64,000 nt of DNA, from contig JAVGWX010000011.1 in the NCBI GenBank assembly GCA_036924085.1, positions 37,327,210 through 37,391,209 on the forward strand, given 5' to 3'. This DNA comes from Ariolimax columbianus (Eukaryota; Mollusca; Gastropoda; Stylommatophora; Arionidae). Positions 10,781 to 22,289 of the stretch are shown in pieces. Below the pieces are notes generated by a model. The model did not search any database, was not told the DNA's origin, and was given only the letters and a program-made list of their open reading frames with translations. Numbering within the stretch: position 1 is the first letter of the stretch; each line of letters opens with the position of its first letter. The translations under genes and the position numbers were made by a program.

Positions 10781-11054
10781 CGGCTTGCGCAGACATTTCC
10801 TGGCACAAAATACGTTAGTTCGGTCATCTTATGAGAATGCACCTTCATCAACTTCCCCTGATGGCTTACAACGCTGATAGATCCGACAACAGGGCAAGTG
10901 GACGACCGGGAGGCAGGTGGATAGATGACAGAGTGATTGCGCAGCGACACAGCTTACAACGAACGATGAAATGCACTTGGCGCTGGACAGCCTACATACG
11001 GTCCCCTCCTCCGCCGAAAGGCGAACGTGGGAAGATAACTGACTAATTACATAT

Positions 11055-11230
11055 ATACAACAATAATTGATAGATCGTCGCCGATGAGGACCGCCAACAT
11101 GACTTCATGTCCCAATGCATCCCTGAGTCAGTGTGTGCCCTTGTGACTAATCCAGCCAACGCGAGTACGGCAAGTTTTGTGACATGACTGGCAAAGATAA
11201 TCCGCAGCCGCCACTGGTAAATCCTATGTT
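11055..11230 (-). pseudogene. LINE 3' end with C2H2-like finger
   Basis: The minus strand reads YLCQSCHKTCRTRVGWISHK then GTH and a stop, followed by EVMLAVLIGDD. A C-x2-C ... H-x3-H finger with the word TRVGWISH is typical of LINE C-termini. Confidence 0.6.
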
Positions 11231-11251
11231 CTAGACTTCCTGATTGCACGT

Positions 11252-11330
11252 ATATATATTATATATATATATATATATATATTGTTAAACCACCTACCTA
11301 TCTAATCTAAATATATATATATATGCGTAC
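11252..11330. repeat. AT dinucleotide-rich tracts
   Basis: Two runs of alternating TA/AT at about 11252-11282 and 11310-11325. Confidence 0.85.
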
Positions 11331-12010
11331 ATAATCCATATATTTATCTAGTTAACTATCTACCCACCTACCATTGTAGCTAAATGACTGCATTAAGTCG
11401 GATACCCAATAGCTTAACAGTAAATGACATTCAATTATTCTGTTGGCACGATTCCCAGAGAGGCCTTTCCATCTCAAACTGAAATTGATTTGCAAACATG
11501 TTATGTACGATACAATCTCACATAAGCAGAGGCTAGTACACGTGTGCTTCAGAATTGTGCGGTACAAAGTCAGGACAAGTTTTTCTCTTCCTTTGCAAGG
11601 TGGTAATACACTGATTGGGAACAATTAGACGATGTATGTGTGAGAGAGAAACAAGAAAGGGAAAGAGAGAGAGCGCAGTTAAAACAATATTAGCCTTCAA
11701 TGACTAATTAATAAGACACGAAGCTAAACAAGGAACAGCATGTTCTAAATGAAATAAAGCTGTAGAGAAGTGTGATGTGAAGAGCAACGGGACGATGTGT
11801 GTTTTAGGAGCAAGAGAGGAATAGAAGGAAATACTTCTTTAATGGGAACAGCAGGTGGTATTTACGAAGAAAAACATGGAATTTAACGTATGCTAGTGCG
11901 TGCGGCTTAACAAACATAAAACACGGCCATGAGATGATTATGGGAAAGATTATCAGAGTGGAAGCAGGCAGATGTAATTAAGCAACTGTAATATATGCAT
12001 TGATTCTTTC
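11331..12010. other. No gene recognised
   Basis: A purine-rich GA stretch near 11640-11680. No other signal. Confidence 0.35.
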
Positions 12011-12017
12011 CTTTTTG

Positions 12018-12245
12018 TCAGACGATAGTAAGTTGTGCTTTGAAAAAAATGAATGTAACTACAGCCCATGACGATAACGTACGTGCCTTGTAAGACCAAT
12101 CCGAGCAGAGAAGCGTCTTCCACAGTGTGTGCAAGGAAAATCAAGACCGTTAGCGGCATCGCATGACGTGAGGTGCCTTCTCAAACGTTGAGTCCTTAGC
12201 CTATCCACAATTAGTATCTCCTTCGTGCCCCCCCCCCCCCTCCCC
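12018..12245 (-). pseudogene. LINE 3' end with C2H2 finger, copy 1
   Basis: The minus strand encodes LDFPCTHCGRRFSARIGLTR then HVRYRHGL and a stop at about 12059. The C-x2-C-x12-H-x4-H finger is intact. The paralogous 3' end is at 18.46-18.62 kb, also ending RHGL-stop, with a shared 3' tail containing TTCAAAGCACAA. A 13-C run at 12228-12240 interrupts the upstream part. Confidence 0.75.
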
Positions 12246-12696
12246 TCACACATCCTCGCAATGCAACACGATTTATAGCGTCCTGTTCCGGTGATTCTAA
12301 ATCGATACCTGCATACCACATATCCCGCCTGCAAACATCTTTGTACCGAAGTAGCAGCGTATGCAACAGGTGGAGTAATGGACTTTGATTGATTGTTAGC
12401 AGTGTGTACTAGCAGTGATGGTATCGGCAGAAAGAATTATTTGGCTGAGAAATAAAAGCCGTATGCGCAAAGAAATGCGCAGTCTAGGTTGTTATGTCTG
12501 CCTCCAAAAACTAAGGCCTTTCCATGATGTACAACGCATCCCTTCGGTCAAGACCAGATATAACCGTCACTCCGGCTACAAGCCCCGATCCATAGAGATT
12601 TCAACTATGATAAACAAGACAAAAGTATGCGCTCAAAAGGTCATTAACATTGACCACAATGTGCTATCCACAAATGAATAACTTCGCTACGTATAC

Positions 12697-12800
12697 TACG
12701 AGGGGCGTTCAAATCAAACCGGTACTTTTTGTTTCAGTTCTACCTGAATGAGTTATAGCGTGCTGGAACTACTATCATTAGTGAGGGGCACTTGCGCCAC
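12697..12800 (+). mobile_element. Mariner-like left end, solo fragment
   Basis: TACGAGGGGCGTTCAAATCA and TTTGTTTCAGTTCTACCTGAATG closely match the left end of the mariner at 46.33 kb. No transposase follows. Confidence 0.7.
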
Positions 12801-13590
12801 AGGTTGCCACAGCAAGCAAAGCGTCGGTCTGGCTGTTTTCTTTTGGTTAGTTTCTGCTGTACAAGATAGAGAGTTGATGATAAGTAATTAGCTAAGAAAT
12901 AATACGTTTCCAACACGACATGTGACTCAATGGACCCTTTTACTGGGGATGAAAGAACAGGTTCAGTACACCCCGCTTTGCGTGACGTAAGCTGATGAAA
13001 TGATGAGGGTCATCAGCAATGTTTATTCTCAACGTTCGAGCTACATGAAGCGCATCAAGCATGGCTCCGTGGTGTAGCAAATTATTGTTCTGCTGTGTTT
13101 CTAAGAACAGACTTCCCTGCCCTCTGGGCAGACTCATAGGCACTCAGTCTCTCTCGGTAAATGGTAAAGGGTGTGGATATTCATGGTTCCTATAGCTAGT
13201 TGGTTGTACACACTTCCATAATGATCAGGACACATAAGCCGCTGCAGGTTCGCTGGCTCTACAGTTGTTGTCCACCAGCTGCCTCAGCCATCCCTGCGTA
13301 TGTGCCTTCTGAATGAAGGATTTAGAGTCTGGCACCATGACTGCTCATGTTAATCAGGATTCCAATATCCATCTCATAGCTGCAGTCACTGCTTCCATCC
13401 CAATTCCCGTACTCAAGGTTGCTGTTATGTTTACCTCGCTCTGCTCATCGAACACTAAGCCTCTCACTCTAGCAGAGAAATGCTCAAAGATTGGGTACAA
13501 GATTAATCTACATTTTGTTTGAATTACACATTTTTAGTATATTCAGAATGTTATCAATAATAGTACAATTGCCACCTTAGTAATACCTGA
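12801..13590. other. Unassigned, contains a low-copy repeat
   Basis: About 13145-13215 is shared with 4.12-4.2 kb. The rest shows no recognisable gene. Confidence 0.35.
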
Positions 13591-13768
13591 GGGGTCGCTG
13601 TGGTCGAGAGGTAAAGCACTCGCCTCGCAAAGCGATGAACGGAAAAGGTTGGCGATCGAATCCCGCAAGTTTCAGGGAGGTGGGATCAGAGTGCCTGCAT
13701 CATGAGTTACCTCCATTTGCCATGACTTATATCACTTGACCAAGGCAGATCGGGAAAGTGAGTTTGAT
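13591..13768 (+). repeat. tRNA-derived SINE-A, 5' half of a split copy
   Basis: Has the tRNA-like head: GTGGTCGAGAGGTAAAGCAC (A box, Ser/Leu-type D arm) and GGCGATCGAATCCCGC (B box). Breaks off in AAAGTGAGTTTGAT, where a LINE was inserted. The rest of the SINE resumes at 14974. Confidence 0.85.
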
Positions 13769-14973
13769 TCTTCATCAATCAACTGATGCTATGCTTCTAG
13801 TACGGCGAGGTTCACGAAGGAGACTTCGTTTCCGGTCTCCGCAGGTCCCCATACAGCTATTCGATCATGGTCGCTCCCCCAGGCCAGACTGCCTCTCTTT
13901 GGTCTGCATAGGTAGGGCAGTCCTGTATAATATGCTTTGGTATTTGCTTGGGTGGTCCACATTCGCACGAGGCAGTGTCTCTGAGACCCATTCTGTGGAG
14001 ATGGGCATTGAGTCTATAATGTCCAGTTCTGTCTGAAGATGTGTGTGTGCCTATCTTTGTCAAGTTTTTATATGTCATTTTCTGGCTTGTATTCTTTGTG
14101 CTGGTCTCTCCATTCTGTTTTCAGGGATCGTTTATTTCAGTGTCTTTGCTTCTTTATAGCTCTGTGGATGGGGAGTATGCGTGCTTTTGCGAGCTGCTCA
14201 TCAGCTTTCTCGTTTCCAGCGACACCACAGTGGGCCGGAATCCACTGTAGGACTTGATCGTGTTTTTTTTTGAGACAGCAGTCCTATGTTGTATTTTACT
14301 TCATGTTATCTTGTTTGGGGCTTGAGATGGCTTGGAGTACACTTCTGGAGTATGTTAAAGTTTTCCTTGTAGTTATGTTTTATCTGATTAGAATCTGAGT
14401 TGCTGCATGAACAGCTCTTGCTTCAGATCTGAAATTGGTACACGTATCTCCTGCTAGTATGGAGTGATTTTCCATGTCGCAATTGGAGTGTCCAATGTAG
14501 ATTCCACTGCCTCCCCATTTACCGCTCGCCGAGGCAGATCCATCTATGTGCACGTGTGTCCAAGAGTTGTTAGGGTACTGTTTCTTGAGCTCCTGTAGAA
14601 CATGGATTTTTTGCTCTGTTGCCACTGCTCCCTTTCCTTCGTTAACCCTGGAACTTCAAAGATTATTTTAGACCAGTCCTGGCTCTGTGTCCAGGGTTCT
14701 GGAATGACTGATTTGCACTTTTTGGTTTTAGCATGAAGGATGTCTGCGTGTTTTCTGTGGATTTGTCTGATCAGATGGTCGGGGCTTTCCCTTTGTAGTC
14801 TGTTTTTGTTCTCTCTTGGAACTTCTGGCGCAGAGGATGATCATGTAATCTTTTCGTTTTTCAAACTGAGTAAAGGATTTATATTTTCTCCGTAATTCAA
14901 AAGGCTCGATATTTTCTGTTTTTCCCAGCTCTGTAATTGGAGTGGTTTTCAAAGCCCCAAGGGTAATTCTGAG
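13769..14973 (-). mobile_element. RNase H-type LINE, 5'-truncated insertion in SINE-A
   Basis: Minus-strand LINE of about 1.2 kb between 14-bp duplicated sites (13755-13768 and 14974-14987, one mismatch). From its 5' side it encodes the end of RT (ALKTTPITELGKTENIEPFE, 14960-14890), then RNase H (WTHVHIDGSASASGKWGGSG near 14560, NFRSEARAVHAATQIL near 14430), then the tail SDRTGHYRLNAHLHRMGLRD, CECGPPK and HIIQDCPTYADQR (14035-13860). The first RNase H Asp (IDGS) is kept. Frameshifts separate the pieces. Confidence 0.87.
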
Positions 14974-15092
14974 AAAGTGAGGTTGATGGCCAATGCAGTT
15001 TCTTCCTCAAACTTATCCAAATACACCCGTTAGGTCATCAAGACAAAACCGTCTCATGATGTGGTCAACATCGCTTGCGATGGCCAATTATC
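14974..15092 (+). repeat. SINE-A, 3' half of the split copy
   Basis: AAAGTGAGGTTGATGGCCAA through ACATCGCTTGCGATGGCCAA matches the 3' halves of the copies at 31 and 33 kb and continues the sequence broken at 13768. Confidence 0.85.
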
Positions 15093-15830
15093 TAACTAAT
15101 TTCTACAACAATTAAGCCAATACTCCAAGAGATGAAAGACACCACGACAAGAGCACACACTTTCAATCCCATGGCCATACAAGCAATGGTTTACGAATGC
15201 GAACAAATGTTGAGAAGCTCAGAGTCACTCATAGAGCTATGGCACGGTGCGTACTAAAAATTTTAATACGGAATAAGATACGAAACGAAAGAAATTCGAC
15301 ATCAAACTTTGTATCGGGATATTGTGGAAACATCCTGGTACGCATGCCTGACACGTAGAACAGCGTTTTGGTGGCCATATGCCTGTACATGCTCACGTTG
15401 TTGCCCACCTATACGATGGCGAGATGGACTAATCAAAGACCTAGGCCCGCTTTGGTACACCACTGCAAAAGATCTGGACGCATACATAATATTGTTGCCT
15501 TCCTCGCATACGGCACATCTGACTGACTCCTGGAACAATGTGAATATAATGTTCAATGGATAGAAACTCTGAAAAGATCCTATCAACGAGACGATAGATT
15601 CATTGATAGATGCACACATGGATAAAATATCAGCTTTGAATTGAGAATTCAAAGCAAAACCATCCATGAAGCTCTACCAACATGAACGTGAGATAGGTAA
15701 TGAGTAACTAAAGACTGAAAGAACGGCAGGACAAACCTACACGTCGGCCGTCTCTCTCATACATGACAAACCTTATCGTTTGACACTCAACCTGGATGGC
15801 AACACATAGTGGCACATGAGATAATATACG
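15093..15830. other. No gene recognised
   Basis: Short frames on both strands around 15302-15667. No domain, array or known repeat seen. Confidence 0.35.
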
Positions 15831-15834
15831 TTTG

Positions 15835-16949
15835 AGAAGGACATTCACCACATTTCAATGTTTCCACAATAGCAGGACATTCACCGCATTTCAATGTTTC
15901 CACAATAGAAGGACATTCACCACATTTCAATGTTTCCACAATAGAAGGACATTCACCACATTTCAATGTTTCCACCATAGAAGGACATTCACCACATTTC
16001 AATGTTTCCACCATAGAAGGACATTCACCACATTTCAATGTTTCCACAATAGAAGGACATTCACCACATTTCAATGTTTCCACAATAGAAGGACATTCAC
16101 CACATTTCAATGTTTCCACAATAGAAGGACATTCACCACATTTCAATGTTTCCACAATAGAAGGACATTCACCACATTTCAATGTTTCCACAATAGAAGG
16201 ACATTCACCACATTTCAATGTTTCCACCATAGAAGGACATTCACCACATTTCAATGTTTCCACCATAGAAGGACATTCACCACATTTCAATGTTTCCACA
16301 ATAGAAGGACATTCACCACATTTCAATGTTTCCACAATAGAAGGACATTCACCACATTTCAATGTTTCCACAATGGAAGGACATTCACCACATTTCAATG
16401 TTTCCACAATAGTAGGACATTCACCGCATTTCAATGTTTCCACAATAGAAGGACATTCACCGCATCTCAATGTTTCCACAATAGAAGGACATTCACCGCA
16501 TTTCAATGTTTCCACAATAGAAGGACATTCACCACATTTCAATGTTTCCACAATAGAAGGACATTCACCACATTTCAATGTTTCCACCATAGAAGGACAT
16601 TCACCACATTTCAATGTTTCCACAATAGAAGGACATTCACCACATTTCAATGTTTCCACAATAGAAGGACATTCACCACATTTCAATGTTTCCACAATAG
16701 AAGGACATTCACCACATTTCAATATTTCCACAATAGAAGGACATTCACCACATTTAATGTTTCCCCGATAGAAGGACATTCACAACATTTCAATGTTTCC
16801 ACAATAGAAGGACATTCACCACATTTAATGTTTCCCCGATAGAAGGACATTCACCCCATTTCAATGTTTCCACAATAGAAGGACATTCACCACATTTCAA
16901 TGTTTCCACAATAGAAGGACATTCACCACATTTAATGTTTCCACCATAG
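15835..16949. repeat. Minisatellite, 36-bp unit, about 31 copies
   Basis: Unit AGAAGGACATTCACCACATT plus TCAATGTTTCCACAAT. Because 36 is 12 codons, frames stay open for about 1 kb on both strands: CGECPSIVETLK repeats on minus, RRTFTTFQCFHN and EGHSPHFNVSTI on plus. Variation is mostly CAAT/CCAT and CACAT/CGCAT. Single-base losses near 16755, 16825 and 16930 break the frames. There are no spacers, so it is not a CRISPR array. No evidence that it is translated. Confidence 0.93.
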
Positions 16950-17147
16950 ATATTATTCTTTTTAAAGAGCAAAGATCCCGTCACGCCATGCGGCGCATAG
17001 GAAATATGGTATGTTGTAACCCACGGCACTCACTGGATGATGTGGTTAGCATCACGCCGGCCACCTTTGCTTCCCGGACTGAACCGGTACCCAGTTAAGG
17101 CTGGGTCAACCAGGGAGCCATTGCAGTCTGAAGAAACATTTCCGCTT

Positions 17148-17215
17148 TAACTGGGAATGAACCCAGTACGACTCATATGCGAAGCCAGCGAGCTAACCAC
17201 GGCGATACGTGACTC
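17148..17215 (-). repeat. tRNA-like SINE head or tRNA pseudogene
   Basis: The minus strand reads CCGTGGTTAGCTCGCTGGCT (A-box-like) and ACTGGGTTCATTCCCAG (B-box-like) at tRNA spacing. No clean cloverleaf. Confidence 0.4.
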
Positions 17216-17308
17216 CCAAGCTATTAAAGAGGGTAACAAATTGTGGAACATTGAGGCAGTAAAAAACACAACTTTAAAATGTCCTTTGTATCTAGCATGT
17301 ATTACTGT

Positions 17309-17404
17309 AGTGACAAGCTCTATGGCACGTGTCGACAGCCTCAGGATGACCGCCGCATTTTTCTAAAAAATAATGGTTACTGTCTGACTGCGTACGAAGA
17401 AGAA
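17309..17404 (+). mobile_element. Family J LINE, 96-bp 3' tail insertion, copy 2
   Basis: Only the last 96 bp of the LINE (codons DSLRMTAAFF..., then GACTGCGTACGAAGAAGAA) lie between perfect 10-bp duplications GTATTACTGT (17299-17308 and 17405-17414). An extreme 5' truncation. Confidence 0.9.
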
Positions 17405-17473
17405 GTATTACTGTTGTGGATTCCAGGAGACACGGAATTGTCTTAATGTTGCCTTTGGTCAAATAACTTGTCC

Positions 17474-17676
17474 ATTAAATTGACTTCAGACAGCCGCGGT
17501 ACATCGAATTGACTTCATACAGCTCCCATCCGTTAACTTGGCTTTATGCAGACTGCGTTCTATAAACTTGGCTTTGTGCAACTCGCGTCTATAAATTTGG
17601 CTTCATGCAGCTCTTGATCCATTAACTTGACTTCATGCAGTTATTGATCCATTAACTTGACTTCAGGTGAGTGGTT
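17474..17676. repeat. Minisatellite, about 30-bp unit, 7 degenerate copies
   Basis: Recurring ATTAACTTGACTTCATGCAG with 9-10 bp linkers. The last two units are near-identical and the earlier ones diverged. Confidence 0.8.
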
Positions 17677-18234
17677 TAAGTTTGAGAATCCTGCTCACCA
17701 CGCATTTTTCAACTGACAATCCGAAACGACAATCCATCCAGATAACGGCTACACTGCACACACGTGCATCAGTTGCCACTGGCCATCCTGTCGCGGTTAA
17801 TTTATCTAGTGCAGCAAGGCTGATGGCGGACGGTGATACATACATACGAGCTCTCTTCAATCAACATGTTACGTTACCAATACCGATCCCCCAGGCATGC
17901 TGATGTTATAGCCTCCACACCTGTCCTGATAAAATGAACAGCGAATGTGCGAGGGACTACAGTAATAAAAAATAATACCGACGGTGCATGGTAAACAGGA
18001 GAGATTACAATTGCGTACTGTAAACCATTTCGTGTCTCGTCAATCGTTTATCACTTGCCAAGTTAGATGTTCCCTTACCTTGGTTATGCTAGTTATCAGC
18101 AAGTTAACCCAATGTTCTCCAACACGCTCACACTTGTTTGGAAGGATGCTCTTGTTGTTGTTTAATGCCCAAATTGGGTATTTTTACTTGTTTTGTCCGG
18201 CCTAAAAATGTGGGCTAGGAAGGTGGGCCATGGT
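17677..18234. other. No gene recognised
   Basis: Short open frames only. No recognisable motif. Confidence 0.35.
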
Positions 18235-18370
18235 CCACATTTCGTCATGCAGACTTCTTTGAAAACAGCGTGTTCCCAGGGAACGTTACATGGAAGAATG
18301 ATAATGGTCTTGGTCAGCATATTGTGCCTGACCCTGACTCGACGTCCTGGTCAGTGTGATGTGCTTGACC
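18235..18370 (+). repeat. Interspersed repeat R1, partial copy
   Basis: Carries the R1 3' part: GAAAACAGCGTGTTCCCAGG, then CTTGGTCAGCATATTGTGCC and TGACCCTGACTCGACG. Confidence 0.6.
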
Positions 18371-18454
18371 GTACTAGTGTCTCAGTTTCCTTTTCGGAAG
18401 CTGTAACCATTATTCTGTCTAATAATACAAACATTCAATGTTATTTTATATTCA

Positions 18455-18625
18455 TTGGCCTTTTCCATCTTGTCAGATGATAGTAATTGTGCTTTGAAAA
18501 AAGTTATGCAATTACAGTCCATGACGATAACTAATGTGACTCGCCAGTCCAATCCAAACAGAGACGCGTCTTCCACAGTGTGTGCAAGGAAAGTCAGGAC
18601 CGTTTACAGCATCGTTAGCATGTCT
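18455..18625 (-). pseudogene. LINE 3' end with C2H2 finger, copy 2
   Basis: The minus strand encodes DFPCTHCGRRVSVWIGLASH then ISYRHGL and a stop, parallel to 12.06-12.17 kb and with the same 3' untranslated words. Confidence 0.75.
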
Positions 18626-18739
18626 ACCTCTTTTGCAAAGAAATGCTTTATGTATTTGAGATAAATAAGTATCTCTTTGATCCTATGAATATATATTTCC
18701 TGATTAATGTTTATGGTGTAAGTAAATTTAATTTCCTTT

Positions 18740-18915
18740 GCAGAACGTCGCTTCTTACAACCGCCACCTATTTTGCTGTAATAAGTTTCTTGGCTGGCGT
18801 GCAGTACGATAGGTCGCCATTACTTTCAATGCGTGGAGGAGCGATCACGCCAATAAACCTCCACTGTCTGCCAAACTGGACACAGCAGGATTCGAACCGC
18901 GTAAGTTGGGATTGT
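18740..18915 (-). repeat. tRNA-derived SINE-B
   Basis: Reverse-strand copy: GGTTCGAATCC-like B box (GGATTCGAACCGCG on plus), CTGCCAAACTGGACAC, AGGAGCGATCACGCC and GGTCGCCATTACTTTC in the expected order. Confidence 0.75.
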
Positions 18916-19109
18916 GAAAACAGGGGTTAACTTAATTTCCCTATTACTCCATTTGAAGAAATGCATGTCAAATTGGCTTACACCAATCAGTATTTAGGAG
19001 AGCATGTTTCCAGTCATTTGCAGTTTGGAAATATATCAACGTCTTCTGCGTGATGAGGTTGCCAATACCATGCACAGTCCTCTTTAGTTGCCTCTTACGA
19101 CAAACAAGG

Positions 19110-19445
19110 GGGACGATGAGCTAACGTCTGGTCAGGCAAAACATACTGATCAGAGAATGTTAGTCGGGGTCAGGAGAAATAAACTGGCCAAGACCCTCAC
19201 TTGACCTCCTCGTTTGGTTGTCCTGGAAACGGATTTCTAGTCGAGGACAACAGTCTGGCAAACAAGGTATTGTTCGACGTGATCCCCGTAGTAGTGAGCG
19301 ACACGCAGATGAAGCCAAGCATATCACAATCGCCTGGAGGACCCCTGTTCATCAGCACGCTCGGGATGTGAGGAAGGCTACGACAACCCGCCACTTGACT
19401 TCCTTGTTAGGACGCACAAAAGAGTAAACCTACTCATGCTGGGTA
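19110..19445 (-). repeat. Interspersed repeat R1
   Basis: Reverse-strand R1, near full length: TAGTCGGGGTCAGGAGAAAT, CACGCAGATGAAGCCAAGCA, GAGTAAACCTACTCATG. Confidence 0.8.
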
Positions 19446-19675
19446 TTCAACAAGAACGACAAGGAAAGAAACAAGTGTCGCCGTTCTGCTTGTCTTTGGA
19501 ATCACTCTGGTGTTTGTTTAGCTTAGTTCGCTGTTTTTACATGCCATTTTCATGTGTCCTTATTCGCATGCTTTCCGATGGCAACATGCCTATAGCTGAG
19601 GATAGTAGTTCAGTGACCAGCTTCAAACATTGATGAGGTCAACTGCTACATTGAGAGCATATCTTGAGAAGCGAC

Positions 19676-19890
19676 TTACAGTGTAGGTTAGTCAGTCAGA
19701 AGCGACTTACAGTGTAGGTTAGTCAGTCAGAAGCGACTTACAGTGTAGGTTAGTCAGTCTATGGAAGACGGCTGGGCGGCAGATGCTAGGACACGGTCAT
19801 CGCCAAACTGTGAGAAAGTAAGAGGCGACCTACAGTGCAGGCTTACCAGTCTAGTACACTGCTCGGTGATAGATGCTAGGACACGGTCAT
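19676..19890. repeat. 31-bp triplicate plus degenerate duplication
   Basis: Three units of GAAGCGACTTACAGTGTAGG plus TTAGTCAGTCA (19676-19768), then a diverged unit near 19820. The flanking word GATGCTAGGACACGGTCATC occurs twice (about 19783 and 19873), showing a second larger duplication. Confidence 0.85.
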
Positions 19891-20330
19891 CGAACCAACA
19901 TATGCGCTTTCTTCCTTAAACCAAGCAGAACCGCTCAGGAGAAGAACACATTTACCATACAGATCTATATGAAATGCTCATCAAAGATTCATCTGGTTTT
20001 CCTGAACGTTCAAGCAATATTACGACTATTATTATGCCCGATTGTATTAAAACTGTTCAGGCAAAAGGTCATTTTCACAGCTAGGGAGAACATGAAATGA
20101 ACGGAGAGCAATTATGTAAGAGCAGAAACCGCCTCCACTTAGCATCATGTGCATGGAAAGCGATAAGCTGTGCAGCACATCATTCACGATTTCGCTTTTA
20201 AGAAATCAAGAAATTGTCTTAAGTTGTAGGACTATCCCTATCCGACAAGATTATTCTCATTGACAAAACAAGCGCATTACTGCTAATAATATAATAAAAG
20301 TCACATTATTATTGTGTCCGCATTTTATGT
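19891..20330. other. No gene recognised
   Basis: AT-rich and interrupted. No motif seen. Confidence 0.35.
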
Positions 20331-20334
20331 GCGT

Positions 20335-20690
20335 GTATATATCAGGCCATCGTGTAACCGGTGAGATCGTTGTGGCCCCCATTAAGACACCCCAACAACA
20401 CCAGTCTCTGCCAGTGCCTCCTCTGGTCGGAGATTGGTCCACTCTTTTCTGTTCTCCTCCCATTTCGTATTTGAACGAACTCGTCGTCGTCCGTATTACG
20501 CACTGCCGTGCAGGATCGTAGTTGCAAGAACGTTTGATCTCGAGATGTGCAGTGAGTTGTTTCCATCTTTTGACCGTTGCCAAGAGGTCTTCAAAAGGTC
20601 ATATTGTGTTTTTGAGTTGAGAAAGACCTGGCGAATTTTTAAACAAAGACACCCCAAGCTTTTTATAAATCTAGACTTCACCAAAGTCTA
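20335..20690 (-). pseudogene. RTE-like LINE 3' end
   Basis: The reverse strand has the ending of the RTE-like element at 48.1-48.37 kb: CACCGGTTACACGATGGCCT, a GACCAATCTCCGACCAGAGG-like block, and upstream CTTGGCAACGGTCAAAAG. Stops and frameshifts throughout. Confidence 0.7.
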
Positions 20691-20823
20691 AATCTGGCAC
20701 TGCAAGAGACCATTTACGGCGATATCTACTTTTCTTGGAGTAGAGATAACAGTCCAGTTCAATTCAAGATATCACCACACCTTACTGATTGTTAGTTGAA
20801 GCGTGCCTTAGTTTCTGCGCTTG

Positions 20824-21133
20824 AATGAAAGCTCTAGAAACAATTGCACAGATATGAGCCAGATACAAAATGAAAGCTCTAGAAACAATTGCACAGATAT
20901 GAGCCAGAAACTAAATGAAAGCTCTAGTAACAATTGCACAGATATGAGCCAGATACAAAATGAAAGCTCTAGAAACAATTGCACAGATATGAGCCAAAAA
21001 GAAAAGGAAAGCTCTAAAAACAATACCAGAAATATTATCAAGAAACAAAATGAAAGCTCTAAAAACAATACCAAAAATATTATCCAGAAACAAAATGAAA
21101 GCTCTAAAAACAATACCAGAAATATGAGCCAGA
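20824..21133. repeat. Minisatellite, 45-bp unit, about 7 copies
   Basis: Unit ATGAAAGCTCTAGAAACAAT plus TGCACAGATATGAGCCAGATACAAA. It gives an open plus frame with NESSRNNCTDMSQIQ repeats. The last three units form a diverged subtype (AATACCARAAATAT). No sign that it is a gene beyond the array. Confidence 0.92.
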
Positions 21134-21720
21134 AGCACAAGGGTCAGTCATTAGTTTCACCGTGGACCAGAGGAAAAAGAAATGACTAAACTGTATTTTT
21201 AATCTTTCTTGTTTTCTGCAACTAATTAATAGCGAGCAATGATGCGGATGTGGTGATGTATTAGAACCCACATGGGAAGAGAAGAACGTGGAGCCTGAAG
21301 ATCAGGACCCCTGGCGATGGACGACGGGAGAGAAACCCGACATTCCAGGGTCTGTGTGGCAGAACTTGAAAAGGACGGCACAACACACCCCGAACCAGTG
21401 GGTTGCGGCTGTGTTAGGCCTCTGTTCCAAAACGAACGTAGGGGAAGTGTTATGAGTTATAGCTACAATAAACTGTCACCATAAAGAATGGCGTGTCTAC
21501 AGATATAACATATTATTATTAATTTCTGGAGGGAGGGAGGTGTTGGTTATACTCCAGCCGGAGAATATGGTTACGTGACTTTCTGGAGGTAGTCTACTCA
21601 AAGTATTGCAGTTATTTTCACAGCCAGACAGAAGTAGTGATACCGACTACCCTGACCAGTAATGACCCTCTGATCAGGAAAGAGATGGTCAATCCAGCAC
21701 CCGCATGACTGCAGAGGGGT

Positions 21721-21740
21721 GGGGGGGGGGGGGGGGGGGG
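21721..21740. repeat. Poly(G) run, 20 bases
   Basis: Uninterrupted G20 on the plus strand. Confidence 0.95.
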
Positions 21741-21845
21741 AAGACTTCGTGGAGCATGAACATTTCAATCGTCCAATGGTCACTTTGTGACGACACTACA
21801 CGAGTGGAATGAGATGCTGGTTGTCTACAGACTCTGCAGAGCCTT

Positions 21846-22066
21846 CTGGTGGTCGAGAGGTAAGGCACTTGCTTTTCAAAGCTATGAACAGAAACGATAG
21901 GCAATCGAATCCCGCAAGTTCTAAAGCGACCCCTGGTCTCAATGGAGATGGCACCAGAGTAACTGCATCCTGAGTTACCTCCAGTTCTCTTGGCTTATGT
22001 CGTGCCACTGGTCCAAGGTAGCACGGGACCTGAGAGTGGGGTTAATGATCAATTGGCAACTAACTA
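21846..22066 (+). repeat. tRNA-derived SINE-A
   Basis: TGGTCGAGAGGTAAGGCACT (A box) and GGCAATCGAATCCCGC (B box), then the body TGGTCTCAATGGAGATG and CATCCTGAGTTACCTCC. It ends before the usual 3' tail. Confidence 0.82.
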
Positions 22067-22289
22067 ATTCCTGCAAAAATTCGTTTGACACGAAGAGATT
22101 TCTAGCCCCATGCACAACCCTCTTTAGCCCCATGTTAAGACTGCAAAGGAGGTTCAGTACTATTATTATATCATACTCAGTAATGCGCTCCACCCAATGC
22201 GAATGGCAGTATCAATCAACTCAGAAGGAAAGATCCAATCACCATTTTTCCGGCTGAGAATCCAACTCTCCCCACTTAACAAAAACATG

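Noticed and set aside
15787..16842. 330-336 residue proteins on both strands
   Set aside because: Both are products of the 36-bp array. Frames on opposite strands are equally open because the period is twelve codons.
15835..16949. CRISPR-like regular repeats
   Set aside because: Units are contiguous 36-mers with no spacers, in animal DNA. A plain minisatellite.
20821..21189. 122-residue Asn/Ser-rich repeat protein
   Set aside because: It is the 45-bp array with a short unique tail. No start context or domain supports a gene.
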